Notes under the pieces: generated by a model
Seen by the model: the letters and a program-made list of their open reading frames with translations, nothing else
What the model was told of the DNA's origin: nothing
Databases searched by the model: none
Made by a program: the position numbers and the translations under genes
Part shown: piece by piece, positions 1 to 12,735 of the stretch
Layout of the letters: each line of letters starts with the position of its first letter
Position numbering within the stretch: position 1 is the stretch's first letter
NCBI GenBank assembly: GCA_017506865.1
Contig: JAFCMP010000434.1
Coordinates: 682,001-746,000, forward strand
Direction of reading: 5' to 3'
Source of the DNA: Tribonema minus
Lineage: Eukaryota > Sar > Xanthophyceae > Tribonematales > Tribonemataceae
DNA: 64,000 bases

Positions 1-199
1 ATTCTGATGCACACTCGTTTGTACGATGCTCGCCACAACTTACCTCTATAGGCGAATGTGGCGCTGTATTTCCGGTGCAGCGCTTCTGCATATGTAGAGC
101 TCGCAAGGACGCAAGTCACGCGCCGCGTGTGCCCTAGCCTGAAATCTAACTAGCATCACATAGTAACCCTACTTAGGCTGACTGATACCACAAGTACTT

Positions 200-787
200 T
201 TTATTAATTCTCGCTCAGGGCGCGAAAAAGCCCAGATGATTGGCATCTAGCTGTAAGGAATCTACATGTCGTATGACAGTCTGAAAGTGTCGCAACGACA
301 ACCACTCAAACGCCGCCGCCGCCAAATGGCATCTCGGGGTCCTCCCCTACGTCCTCCTCCATGTGCCCCCCCCCCCTGGATTCTGCCATGTGTGTCATGA
401 CACGGCCAGAGTACGCCATGTGGAGCGCTGCCGACAGTGCCGAGCGCCAGGGCGATGCCCTTGAGAGCTTTAGGGCGCGCTCCTCCGGGCACTGACATCC
501 TGCTGGCATACTCCGTCGCCACAGCCTCCAGCAGCTTCCGCCCCTGCTCCCCGATGCTGCCAAATGACCCTATTGCCAATGTGGCAAGTTTGTAGCAATT
601 CTGATCATAATGACCAGAATAGTGGGTAGTCTTGGCGGCCTCTTGGTCGCGGCAGCATCGCTCGGGGTCTGCTGCAGTCTTCGCCGCCCGCGACGCCACC
701 TGTGCCTCGAAGCAGGTAACGTCCACCATGAGCGGTAGGTGGCGTGTCCGGTCGTCGTAGCCGGTCACCGGGAAGGCGTCGGCAGGC
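200..787 (-). mobile_element. 5'-truncated RLE non-LTR retroelement, family A, copy A1
   Basis: S7 reads ACCACAAGTAC directly into TTGTCACGCTG at 14,621-14,640. In S1 about 590 bp separate the same two halves, so this is an insertion. The element is antisense: its 3' end lies at about 200 (plus strand reads TTTTTATTAATTCTCGC) and it is truncated at its 5' end near 787. The expected duplication is degenerate: CAAGTAC on the left, CAGGCAC on the right. The same 3' end recurs at 53,157-53,316 and, inverted and much shorter, at 21,332-21,362. Confidence 0.88.
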
Positions 788-789
788 AC
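262..789 (-). pseudogene. C-terminal fragment of retroelement ORF (restriction-like endonuclease region)
   Basis: This open frame of about 175 codons has no ATG at its upstream end and is cut off by the 5' truncation of copy A1. Its N-terminal part contains LPLMVDVTCFEAQ, then a lysine- and tyrosine-containing stretch (KTTHYSGHYD), then GSFGSIGEQGRKLLEAVA. This parallels the end of the 1,620-codon retroelement protein at 54.8-59.6 kb (VLDTSVRAP, then KVKHHTG, then FVQESYGRLGKQ). I infer the PD-(D/E)XK-type restriction-like endonuclease domain of an R2/NeSL-like element. Sequence differs enough from the 54-kb element to be a second family. The last third is low-complexity Gly/Arg-rich sequence. 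Confidence 0.7.
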
Positions 790-2312
790 TTGTCACGCTG
801 CTCTGAACCTGTTTTTCGTGTATTCCCAAGTATGATGGTCGTACTGTTATAACCGTGAACAACCAGGTGATCATGTTTTTCAAAGCGGTTACAGCAGAGA
901 CGCGCATGTAGCTCACCTGATATACAGCGGAGAGCCGGCAAGCTGCAGTACTGATGTGCAAATACGTGTTCAGTAGCAAAACTTCAATTGTTCATATTCT
1001 AAACCAACCGTAAACCTCACCTGAACCCGAGATTGCCATGCTCATGTAACCCTGAGTTAAACTCACCTTTCTTGTTCACCCTCGCCCCCACAGAGACATC
1101 TACGCTACTCCTATTCAACACTTTACCTGGTAGAACACCAAACCAAAGGCAATCAACCACCAATAGGATCGTAGTAGCCAACTACCTCGAAGTATACTTT
1201 TGCCAGACTGCACAACGCTACTGTATGCAGACTGCCCAAGGCAGATGGTGGAAATAAGAATGAAAAATGAAGTCAGACTTCAAACATGAAGTACAGCGCC
1301 ACAGGCAAGGGCTACTCAACTATAGCCGCCACGTACCTTTCAATACATATGAGGAAGGTTATGATTAAAGAAACTCACCTGTACAATTGTGGAAGGACAA
1401 ATTGGGTGCTTGTGGAAATGGGCGCTTCCATTGCCCTTGTCGTTGTGGTTGGCTCACCCTGAAGCGCGTAGAAAGTAACGTAAGAGTGGCAGCAAATAAA
1501 AGTAAGTTACATGCCATTCTGTTACGCAAGCCTGAAACGGTGTCGGTTGTGCACCATGTCAAGGCAAACACATGAACGAGGTGGGTCAACTTGCGTGAAT
1601 ACGCAGACACATCGTATCAGCAAAATGAGTTGACATTGTCAACAAAAGCACCACTTTTCTACTGCCAGAGCTCAACCTGATGCTACTGCGACAGACACTT
1701 GCAAGCAGGTCAAACTACAGTAGTAGAGATTACACGCACCAGCCGTGCGCGCAGTATAGTACTGAGCAATGTGGACAAAACTACTTGAAGAATTGCTGCG
1801 CGCGTACGCTATCGCGCCATGTTGAAGCGAGACAGTAGGCACTTACCGCATCTAGTCCTTGCATGCTTGCTCTACGGAGGCCAGCGCCAACGTCCATGCT
1901 GTGTACGGCTGCGCTGGCCCCTCTCGTGCCACATCATCATCTTCAAGTGTGGCGGTAGAGTTCTCCAGGGCCGAATTGCAACTTCAAAAGGAGAGCTGCC
2001 CAGCTGAGCGCTGTTCAGTGCTGGTGACGCTCCAGAAACAGGAACTGAAGTGATGTCAGTGCTCAGGACCCGAACCGGCGTGCGCTGTTGCAGATGAGCC
2101 ATGCAGTGAGGGGACTTGGACCTGACAGACAGCGTGCCAGTTAAGCAGTCACCCCATGCCGGTGGCACTTGCAATTCAGTCACCACCAATGCCAAGATTA
2201 AGGTACCATCAGCAGTGAAGGGAGGCCATGCGCGCTGCATATCTATCACAGCGTCAGCTCCCTTGAGGTGGCTCCGCTTTGTGCATTCAAGTCCTCCAAG
2301 CTGCTCCATGCA

Positions 2313-4280
2313 TCCCCAAGTATGATGATCGTGAAGCCTTCAACAAGCAGGTCATCATGTTTCTCAAAGCGGTTACAGCAAAGCCGCGTGTGTGTAGCTC
2401 ACCTGACAAAGAGCTGAAAGCCAGCAAGCGGCAGTATCGTGATTTGCAGCACAACTTCAACTGTTTAAACACTAAACCCTGGCGTAAACCTCACCTGAAC
2501 CCTAGATTGCCATGCTCAGGTAACCCAAGTTACACTCACCTTTCTTTTTTATCCTCGCCCAAAGCCTACGCTATTCCTATGCATCACTTTACCTGGAAGA
2601 ATTCCAAAGCACAGGCGATCAACCACCAATAGGGGCGCAACAGCCAACTAGAGGTATACTTTTGCCAGACTGCAGCACAACGCTACTGTATGCAGACTGC
2701 CCGAGGCAGCAAGACTCCAGGTCAGATGGTGTAAATCTGAATGTTAAAAAACGATGTTAAACTTCAAACATGAAGTACAGCGCGGCACGCCAGGGCTAAA
2801 ACATGCACTTACCTGTAATGACTATCGCCACGTACCTTTCAATACATATGAGGAAGGTTCTAATTAAAGAAAACTCGCCTGTGCAGTTGTGGAAGGACGT
2901 GTTGGGGGCTTGTGCACATGGGCGCTTCCATTGCCCTTGCAGTTGTGGTTGGCCCACCCAGGCGTAGAAAATATTGTGAGAGTGGCAGCAAATAAAGTAA
3001 GTTACATGCCATTCTGTTATGCAAGCCTGAAACGGTGTCGGTTGTGCACCATGTCAAGGCAAACACGTGAACGAGGTGGGCTAACTTGCGCGCATACGCA
3101 GCACATCGTATCAGCACAATGAATTGACATTGTCAACAAAAGCACCAGTTTGCTACTGCCAGAGCTCACCCTAGTGCTACTGCGGCAGACACCTGCAAGC
3201 AGGTCAAACTACAGTAGTAGAGTTTACACGCACCAGCCGTGCGCGCAGTACAGTACTGAGCAATGTGGACAAAACTACTTGAAGAATTGCTGCGCGCGTA
3301 CGCTCTCGCGCCATGTTGAAGCGAGACAGTAGGCACTTACCGCATGTTGCCCTTGGCGTGCTTGCTCTACGGAGGCCAGCGCCAACGTCCATGCTGCGCA
3401 CGGCTGCGCTGGCCCCTCCCGTGCCACATCATCAACTTCAAGTGTGGCGGTAGAGTTCTCCAGGGCCGAACTGCAACTTCAACAGGAGAGCTGCCCAGCT
3501 GAGCGCTGTTCAGTGCTGGTGACGCTCCAGAAACAGGAACTTGAAGTGATGTCAGTGCTCAGGGCTCAAGCCGGCGTGAGCTGTTGCAGACGAGCCATGC
3601 AGGGAGGATACTTGGACCTGACAGACAGCGTGCCACTCAAGGAGTCACCCAGTGCCAGTGGCTTGCAATTCAGTCACCACCAGTGCCAACATGAAGGTAC
3701 CATCAGCAGTGAAGGGAAGCCATTCGCGCTGCATGTCTATCACAGTGTCAGCTCCCGTGAGGTGGCTCCGCGTTGTGCATTCAAGTCGTTTAAGCTGCTC
3801 CATGCACTACGCTGTGCTGCAACACTCCCATTATGTAATGGCTCTCGCGGGTACAAGTCCTGATCCATAAGCCATTGTCAGGTTGGCATTCAATGTGGGT
3901 GTTCGTAGTGTTGTCATAATGCTGATCTCTGGTACACATGTCATGGTATTCAAGCCTTGTAACACGCGCTGCAATGGCCATCTCCGTGTTGACATTGCGT
4001 GACCACACCTTAGTCACAGCGCACCAAAGCTAGAATTTGTAACCACCAGCCAGATGAGCACAGTGCCTGCCATGTAGGACGATACTTCAGCTGTCAATGT
4101 CAGTCGCCACTGCCCCAGTGTGCAGTCACACCATCATAAGCAGCATGCACACAGTGTGATGTCCATCTTTGCCACACGTCCAATCGCTCGCGTACAGAAT
4201 CAATGGCCAGACCGCGTACAGTATCAATGGCCAGACCAATACCATTCATTCGCCTCTAAGTACATCGGTCACGACCACAT
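2313..4280. repeat. Satellite unit S2 (diverged; right part merges into the homogenised array)
   Basis: A diverged unit starting at the deletion junction near 2,312. It becomes identical to the array units from 3,557, so the homogenised tract begins inside it. Confidence 0.7.
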
Positions 4281-6752
4281 TCTGATGCACACTCGTTTGT
4301 ACAATGCTCGCCACAACATACCTCGGTAGGCGCATGTGGCGCTGTGTTTCCGGCACAGCGCTACTGCATAGAGCGCGCAAGGACACAATTGACGCGCCGC
4401 GTGTGCCCTAGCCCTAACCCAAACCAGCATCACATAATCCTAGGCTTCTTGATATCACCGCAAGTACTTGTCAGGCCGCTCTTAACATGTTTCACGTGTA
4501 CTTCTAGTAGGTCCACATGATGGTCCGGGAACGGTGAACAGTCAGGTTGTCATTTTTTTAGAGCCGTTACAGCAGAGCCGGGCGTGTGTAGCTCACCTGA
4601 TAAATAGCCGAAAGCCGGCAAGCTGCAATGTCGTGCGCATTCACTTAATTTTTAGCACAACTTCAACTGTTCTGATCAAACTCTAACCCTACTTTAGCCC
4701 TTATCGGAACCCTTGATTGCCAATGCTTCTGTTACATCAAGTTAAGCTCACCTTCATGTTGACCCTCGCCCAAAAGTAATGCTGCGATGACCCGTATGTT
4801 TCTCTTGTCCTGAAAACGTGCAAGGCCTAAGCAATCAACACCAATAAGGTCGCGGTAGCATGATAACCAGAGGCTGCTTCAAACCGCTAGTACTTGTCAT
4901 GCTGGTCTAAACGTGCTATATGTGCACCTCTACTAGGTGAGTATGATGTTTGGGCAACCGTGAACAACCAACTGTTGTGGCCAAAGCCGGCAAGCTGCAG
5001 CATCTTGCGCACTCACGGGCAACACACAACTTCAGCTGTTTATTCAAACTTCAACACCATGAACATAACCCTAACTGCAACTGCCATTTCTTTTGTAAAT
5101 CCAAGTTCACCGCACCTTTCATGTTGACCCTCGCACAAAGCCTTGGCTATGCCCATGCAACACTTACCTGAAAGATCTTCAAACCGTAAGCCACCAGGCA
5201 CCCTATCGCCAACTATACTTTTGACAGACTGCAGCACAACTCTACTGTCAAACAGGCAGCAAGGCCCCAGGGCAGATGGTATTAGGTTCTGATGAATAAG
5301 ACGCAATCAAACTTGAAACGTAAATTACTTTGTGGCAGACAAGGCCCTACTCAACGTGCACGTACCTGTATACTTCTTCTATAGTCTAACAGTAGCCACG
5401 TACTTTCCACACTATACACAGAGCGTCATTCCACACTCACTTGTGCCATAGTGGACGTCTTGGGGGTTTGTGGGAATGGGAGGCGGTACCATTGCCCTTG
5501 CAGTTCCAGATGGCCCATCCTGAGGCGTAGAAAGTAACGTGATAACGGCAGCAACCAAAAGTCAGTTTTATATCAAGCCACAATATCTGTTGTGCAAGCC
5601 CGCAACGGTGTAGCCCATGCGCATTGTCAAGGCCAACACATGATCAACAACACGGTGTGGCATGATGCATACAGAAGAATGTTCTGTAGTGTTCACACAA
5701 ACTATGGTTGACAGCCGTGCGCACAATACTGAGCAATATGGACAAAGCGACTTGAAGAATTGCCACATGCGTACACTATCGCGCATGTTGAAGTTGGCCA
5801 GTCTGCACTTACCGCATCTTGCCCTTGGCATGCTTGCTCTACGGAGGCCAGCGCCAACGTCCATGCTGCGCACGGCTGCGCTGACCCCTCCCTTGCCACA
5901 TCATCAACTTCAAATGTGGCGGTAGAGTTCTCCAGGGCCGAACTGCAACTTCAACAGGAGAGCTGCCCAGCTGAGCGCTGCTCAGTGCTGGTGACGCTCC
6001 AGAAACAGGAACTTGAAGTGATGTCAGCGCTCAGGGCTCAAGCCGGCGTGAGCTGTTGCAGACGAGCCATGCAGGGAGGATACTTGGACCTGACAGACAG
6101 CGTGCCACTCAAGGAGTCACCCAGTGCCAGTGGCTTGCAATTCAGTCACCACCAGTGCCAACATGAAGGTACCATCAGCAGTGAAGGGAAGCCATTCGCG
6201 CTGCATGTCTATCACAGTGTCAGCTCCCGTGAGGTGGCTCCGCGTTGTGCATTCAAGTCGTTTAAGCTGCTCCATGCACTACGCTGTGCTGCAACACTCC
6301 CATTATGTAATGGCTCTCGCGGGTACAAGTCCTGATCCATAAGCCATTGTCAGGTTGGCATTCAATGTGGGTGTTCGTAGTGTTGTCATAATGCTGATCT
6401 CTGGTACACATGTCATGGTATTCAAGCCTTGTAACACGCGCTGCAATGGCCATCTCCGTGTTGACATTGCGTGACCACACCTTAGTCACAGCGCACCAAA
6501 GCTAGAATTTGTAACCACCAGCCAGATGAGCACAGTGCCTGCCATGTAGGACGATACTTCAGCTGTCAATGTCAGTCGCCACTGCCCCAGTGTGCAGTCA
6601 CACCATCATAAGCAGCATGCACACAGTGTGATGTCCATCTTTGCCACACGTCCAATCGCTCGCGTACAGAATCAATGGCCAGACCGCGTACAGTATCAAT
6701 GGCCAGACCAATACCATTCATTCGCCTCTAAGTACATCGGTCACGACCACAT
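4281..6752. repeat. Satellite unit S3 (2,472 bp)
   Basis: First full unit of the homogenised array. It contains an internal duplication: the block from about 4,470 to 4,750 is repeated in diverged form at about 4,885-5,170. The other unit types have one such block. Confidence 0.9.
4470..5170. repeat. Internal duplication inside the 2,472-bp unit
   Basis: About 4,470-4,750 and 4,885-5,170 share an ordered set of landmarks: AGTACTTGTCA, a GTGAACA..CA..TTGT stretch, GCCGGCAAGCTGCA, CAACTTCA..TGTT and CCCTAAC. They read as diverged copies about 0.4 kb apart. The same structure occurs in S4 and S5. S1, S2, S6, S7 and S8 appear to have a single block. Confidence 0.6.
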
Positions 6753-9224
6753 TCTGATGCACACTCGTTTGTACAATGCTCGCCACAACATACCTCGGTA
6801 GGCGCATGTGGCGCTGTGTTTCCGGCACAGCGCTACTGCATAGAGCGCGCAAGGACACAATTGACGCGCCGCGTGTGCCCTAGCCCTAACCCAAACCAGC
6901 ATCACATAATCCTAGGCTTCTTGATATCACCGCAAGTACTTGTCAGGCCGCTCTTAACATGTTTCACGTGTACTTCTAGTAGGTCCACATGATGGTCCGG
7001 GAACGGTGAACAGTCAGGTTGTCATTTTTTTAGAGCCGTTACAGCAGAGCCGGGCGTGTGTAGCTCACCTGATAAATAGCCGAAAGCCGGCAAGCTGCAA
7101 TGTCGTGCGCATTCACTTAATTTTTAGCACAACTTCAACTGTTCTGATCAAACTCTAACCCTACTTTAGCCCTTATCGGAACCCTTGATTGCCAATGCTT
7201 CTGTTACATCAAGTTAAGCTCACCTTCATGTTGACCCTCGCCCAAAAGTAATGCTGCGATGACCCGTATGTTTCTCTTGTCCTGAAAACGTGCAAGGCCT
7301 AAGCAATCAACACCAATAAGGTCGCGGTAGCATGATAACCAGAGGCTGCTTCAAACCGCTAGTACTTGTCATGCTGGTCTAAACGTGCTATATGTGCACC
7401 TCTACTAGGTGAGTATGATGTTTGGGCAACCGTGAACAACCAACTGTTGTGGCCAAAGCCGGCAAGCTGCAGCATCTTGCGCACTCACGGGCAACACACA
7501 ACTTCAGCTGTTTATTCAAACTTCAACACCATGAACATAACCCTAACTGCAACTGCCATTTCTTTTGTAAATCCAAGTTCACCGCACCTTTCATGTTGAC
7601 CCTCGCACAAAGCCTTGGCTATGCCCATGCAACACTTACCTGAAAGATCTTCAAACCGTAAGCCACCAGGCACCCTATCGCCAACTATACTTTTGACAGA
7701 CTGCAGCACAACTCTACTGTCAAACAGGCAGCAAGGCCCCAGGGCAGATGGTATTAGGTTCTGATGAATAAGACGCAATCAAACTTGAAACGTAAATTAC
7801 TTTGTGGCAGACAAGGCCCTACTCAACGTGCACGTACCTGTATACTTCTTCTATAGTCTAACAGTAGCCACGTACTTTCCACACTATACACAGAGCGTCA
7901 TTCCACACTCACTTGTGCCATAGTGGACGTCTTGGGGGTTTGTGGGAATGGGAGGCGGTACCATTGCCCTTGCAGTTCCAGATGGCCCATCCTGAGGCGT
8001 AGAAAGTAACGTGATAACGGCAGCAACCAAAAGTCAGTTTTATATCAAGCCACAATATCTGTTGTGCAAGCCCGCAACGGTGTAGCCCATGCGCATTGTC
8101 AAGGCCAACACATGATCAACAACACGGTGTGGCATGATGCATACAGAAGAATGTTCTGTAGTGTTCACACAAACTATGGTTGACAGCCGTGCGCACAATA
8201 CTGAGCAATATGGACAAAGCGACTTGAAGAATTGCCACATGCGTACACTATCGCGCATGTTGAAGTTGGCCAGTCTGCACTTACCGCATCTTGCCCTTGG
8301 CATGCTTGCTCTACGGAGGCCAGCGCCAACGTCCATGCTGCGCACGGCTGCGCTGACCCCTCCCTTGCCACATCATCAACTTCAAATGTGGCGGTAGAGT
8401 TCTCCAGGGCCGAACTGCAACTTCAACAGGAGAGCTGCCCAGCTGAGCGCTGCTCAGTGCTGGTGACGCTCCAGAAACAGGAACTTGAAGTGATGTCAGC
8501 GCTCAGGGCTCAAGCCGGCGTGAGCTGTTGCAGACGAGCCATGCAGGGAGGATACTTGGACCTGACAGACAGCGTGCCACTCAAGGAGTCACCCAGTGCC
8601 AGTGGCTTGCAATTCAGTCACCACCAGTGCCAACATGAAGGTACCATCAGCAGTGAAGGGAAGCCATTCGCGCTGCATGTCTATCACAGTGTCAGCTCCC
8701 GTGAGGTGGCTCCGCGTTGTGCATTCAAGTCGTTTAAGCTGCTCCATGCACTACGCTGTGCTGCAACACTCCCATTATGTAATGGCTCTCGCGGGTACAA
8801 GTCCTGATCCATAAGCCATTGTCAGGTTGGCATTCAATGTGGGTGTTCGTAGTGTTGTCATAATGCTGATCTCTGGTACACATGTCATGGTATTCAAGCC
8901 TTGTAACACGCGCTGCAATGGCCATCTCCGTGTTGACATTGCGTGACCACACCTTAGTCACAGCGCACCAAAGCTAGAATTTGTAACCACCAGCCAGATG
9001 AGCACAGTGCCTGCCATGTAGGACGATACTTCAGCTGTCAATGTCAGTCGCCACTGCCCCAGTGTGCAGTCACACCATCATAAGCAGCATGCACACAGTG
9101 TGATGTCCATCTTTGCCACACGTCCAATCGCTCGCGTACAGAATCAATGGCCAGACCGCGTACAGTATCAATGGCCAGACCAATACCATTCATTCGCCTC
9201 TAAGTACATCGGTCACGACCACAT
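6753..9224. repeat. Satellite unit S4 (2,472 bp)
   Basis: Second full unit. I see no difference from S3. Confidence 0.9.
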
Positions 9225-11628
9225 TCTGATGCACACTCGTTTGTACAATGCTCGCCACAACATACCTCGGTAGGCGCATGTGGCGCTGTGTTTCCGGCAC
9301 AGCGCTACTGCATAGAGCGCGCAAGGACACAATTGACGCGCCGCGTGTGCCCTAGCCCTAACCCAAACCAGCATCACATAATCCTAGGCTTCTTGATATC
9401 ACCGCAAGTACTTGTCAGGCCGCTCTTAACATGTTTCACGTGTACTTCTAGTAGGTCCGCATGATGGTCCGGGAACGGTGAACAGTCAGGTTGTCATTTT
9501 TTTAGAGCCGTTACAGCAGAGCCGGGCGTGTGTAGCTCACCTGATAAATAGCCGAAAGCCGGCAAGCTGCAATGTCGTGCGCATTCACTTAATTTTTAGC
9601 ACAACTTCAACTGTTCTGATCAAACTCTAACCCTACTTTAGCCCTTATCGGAACCCTTGATTGCCAATGCTTCTGTTACATCAAGTTAAGCTCACCTTCA
9701 TGTTGACCCTCGCCCAAAAGTAATGCTGCGATGACCCGTATGTTTCTCTTGTCCTGAAAACGTGCAAGGCCTAAGCAATCAACACCAATAAGGTCGCGGT
9801 AGCATGATAACCAGAGGCTGCTTCAAACCGCTAGTACTTGTCATGCTGGTCTAAACGTGCTATATGTGCACCTCTACTAGGTGAGTATGATGTTTGGGCA
9901 ACCGTGAACAACCAACTGTTGTGGCCAAAGCCGGCAAGCTGCAGCATCTTGCGCACTCACGGGCAACACACAACTTCAGCTGTTTATTCAAACTTCAACA
10001 CCATGAACATAACCCTAACTGCAACTGCCATTTCTTTTGTAAATCCAAGTTCACCGCACCTTTCATGTTGACCCTCGCACAAAGCCTTGGCTATGCCCAT
10101 GCAACACTTACCTGAAAGATCTTCAAACCGTAAGCCACCAGGCACCCTATCGCCAACTATACTTTTGACAGACTGCAGCACAACTCTACTGTCAAACAGG
10201 CAGCAAGGCCCCAGGGCAGATGGTATTAGGTTCTGATGAATAAGACGCAATCAAACTTGAAACGTAAATTACTTTGTGGCAGACAAGGCCCTACTCAACG
10301 TGCACGTACCTGTATACTTCTTCTATAGTCTAACAGTAGCCACGTACTTTCCACACTATACACAGAGCGTCATTCCACACTCACTTGTGCCATAGTGGAC
10401 GTCTTGGGGGTTTGTGGGAATGGGAGGCGGTACCATTGCCCTTGCAGTTCCAGATGGCCCATCCTGAGGCGTAGAAAGTAACGTGATAACGGCAGCAACC
10501 AAAAGTCAGTTTTATATCAAGCCACAATATCTGTTGTGCAAGCCCGCAACGGTGTAGCCCATGCGCATTGTCAAGGCCAACACATGATCAACAACACGGT
10601 GTGGCATGATGCATACAGAAGAATGTTCTGTAGTGTTCACACAAACTATGGTTGACAGCCGTGCGCACAATACTGAGCAATATGGACAAAGCGACTTGAA
10701 GAATTGCCACATGCGTACACTATCGCGCATGTTGAAGTTGGCCAGTCTGCACTTACCGCATCTTGCCCTTGGCATGCTTGCTCTACGGAGGCCAGCGCCA
10801 ACGTCCATGCTGCGCACGGCTGCGCTGACCCCTCCCTTGCCACATCATCAACTTCAAATGTGGCGGTAGAGTTCTCCAGGGCCAAACTGCAACTTCAACA
10901 GGAGAGCTGCCCAGCTGAGCGCTGCTCAGTGCTGGTGACGCTCCAGAAACAGGAACTTGAAGTGATGTCAGTGCTCAGGGCTCAAGCCGGCGTGAGCTGT
11001 TGCAGACGAGCCATGCAGGGAGGGTACTTGGACCTGACAGACAGCGTGCCACTCAAGGAGTCACCCAATGCCAGTGGCGTGTAATGCAACCATCACCAGT
11101 GCCAACATGTGAAGGTACCATCAGCAGTGAAGGGAGGTCTTGCGCGCTGCATATCTATCACAGTGTCAGCTCCCTTGAGGTGGCTCCGCGTTATGCATTC
11201 AAGTCGTCCAAGCTGCTCGATGCACTACGCTGTGCTGCAACACTCCCGTTATGTGATGGCTCTCGCGGGTACAAGTCCTGATCCATAAGCTCTTGTCAGG
11301 TTGGCAATCAATGTGGGTGCTTGTAGTGTTGTCATAATGCTGATCTCTGGTTCACATGTCATGGTACACAAGCGCTGTCAATTTGTTACCACCAGCCAGA
11401 TGGGCACAGTGCCTGCCATGTAGGCCGATACTTCAGCAGTCAATGTCAGTCGTCACTGCGTCAGTGTGCAGTCACACCATCATAAGCAGCATGCACAGTG
11501 CGATGTCCATCTTTGCCGCACGTCCAATCGCTCGCGTACAGTATCAATGGCCAGACCGCGTACAGTATCAATGGCCAGGCCAATGCCATTCATTCGCCTC
11601 TAAAAAGTACATCGGTCACAACCACATT
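9225..11628. repeat. Satellite unit S5 (identity to array ends near 10,883)
   Basis: Third unit. It is identical to S3/S4 to about 10,883 apart from one transition near 9,454, then passes into a diverged type. Its anchor-to-anchor length is 2,404 bp. Confidence 0.85.
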
Positions 11629-12647
11629 CTGGCGCACACTTGTTTGTAGAATGGCTCGCCAAAATATACCTCTAGAGGCGCATGTGGCGTTGTGTTTCCG
11701 GCGCAGCGCTTCTGCATAGAGCGCGCAAGGACGCAATTGACGCGCCGCGTGTGCCCTAGCCTGAAGTCTAACTAGCATCAAATAGTAACCCTACTTAGGC
11801 TAAATGATACCACCCATATTGTCATGCTGCTCTGAACCTGTTTTACGTGTATTCCCAAGTATGATGGTCGTACTTCTATAAACGTGAACAACCAAGTGAT
11901 CATGTTTCTCAAAGCGGCCTCAGCAGTGACGCTCATGTAGCTCACCTGATATACAGCAAAAAGCCGCAAAGCTGCAGCATTGGTGTGCAATGACGTGATT
12001 CGTAGCACAACTGCAGCTGTTCAAACTCTAATCCTACCATAAGTTAAACTCACCTGGACCCATAGATTGCCATCCTCATGTAACCCTAAGTTAGACTCAC
12101 CTTCATGTTGACCCTCGCCGAAAAGTCTATGCTATCCCTATGTAACACTTTACCTGGAAGAACTCCAATGCAAAGGCGACCAACCACAAATAGGGTCGCA
12201 GTAGCCAATAATACTTTTGCCAGACTGCAGCACAACGCTACCGTATGCAGACTGCCCGAGGCAGATGGTGTAAAACAGGCAAACTTCAAACATGAAGTAC
12301 AGCGCGACAGGCAAGGGCTACTCAACACGCACTCACCTGTAATGAATATAGCCACGCACCTTCAATACATATGAGGAAGGAAGGTCATTGAAGGAAACTC
12401 ACCTATGCAATTCTGCACCACGCATTGGGGGGTTTGTGGAAATGGGCAGTTCCATTGCCCTTACAGTTGTGGTTGGCTCACCCTGAGGCGCGTAGAAAGT
12501 AACGTGAGAGTGGCAGCAAAGGCAAACCAGGGCAAGTTACATATCAAGATACGTGTTTCAGTTATGCAAGTAGGAAACGGTGTCGGTTGTGCGCCATGCG
12601 GTCAGGGCAAACACATGAACAACGGCAAAGTATGTTGCTCGACGCAC

Positions 12648-12666
12648 ACAGAGAGAGAGAGAGAGT
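12648..12666. repeat. AG dinucleotide repeat
   Basis: A short run of AG repeats within satellite unit S6, not seen in the sister units. Confidence 0.8.
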
Positions 12667-12735
12667 ATATGACATTTGCAAGCTAACTACTTCAAGTATG
12701 AGTGACAAGTTCATTAGAGGTGGGGTTAACTTGCG

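Larger units (their letters stand above)
1..2312. repeat. Satellite unit S1 (carries retroelement insertion, 3' part deleted)
   Basis: This unit matches 14,435 onward closely (position 1 aligns to 14,435) apart from the retroelement fragment at about 200-787. At about 2,312 the sequence jumps from the landmark CTGCTCCATGCA directly into CCCCAAGTATGATG, skipping several hundred bases present in other units. That marks an internal deletion or unequal exchange. Confidence 0.75.
3557..10883. repeat. Homogenised array of 2,472-bp tandem units (2.96 copies)
   Basis: Sequence at 3,557 repeats at 6,029 and 8,501 with a constant 2,472-bp offset, and the match continues to about 10,883. By eye the copies are essentially identical. 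The one difference I found inside the array is near 9,454, where GTCCACATG in the first two copies reads GTCCGCATG. Outside the array, similarity to flanking units drops at once (for example the base at 3,556 and the one near 10,884). Such identity implies recent amplification or gene conversion. An assembler could collapse such units, so the true copy number may be higher. Confidence 0.95.

Noticed and set aside
5760..8807. Repeated 191-codon open frame (5,760-6,335 and 8,232-8,807) as a gene family
   Set aside because: It repeats only because the satellite repeats. Other frames of the same DNA are also open, there is no domain, and the diverged units break the frame.
3557..10883. CRISPR-like or other short regularly spaced repeat array
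   Set aside because: Units are 2.47 kb, contiguous and without unique spacers; the context is eukaryotic.
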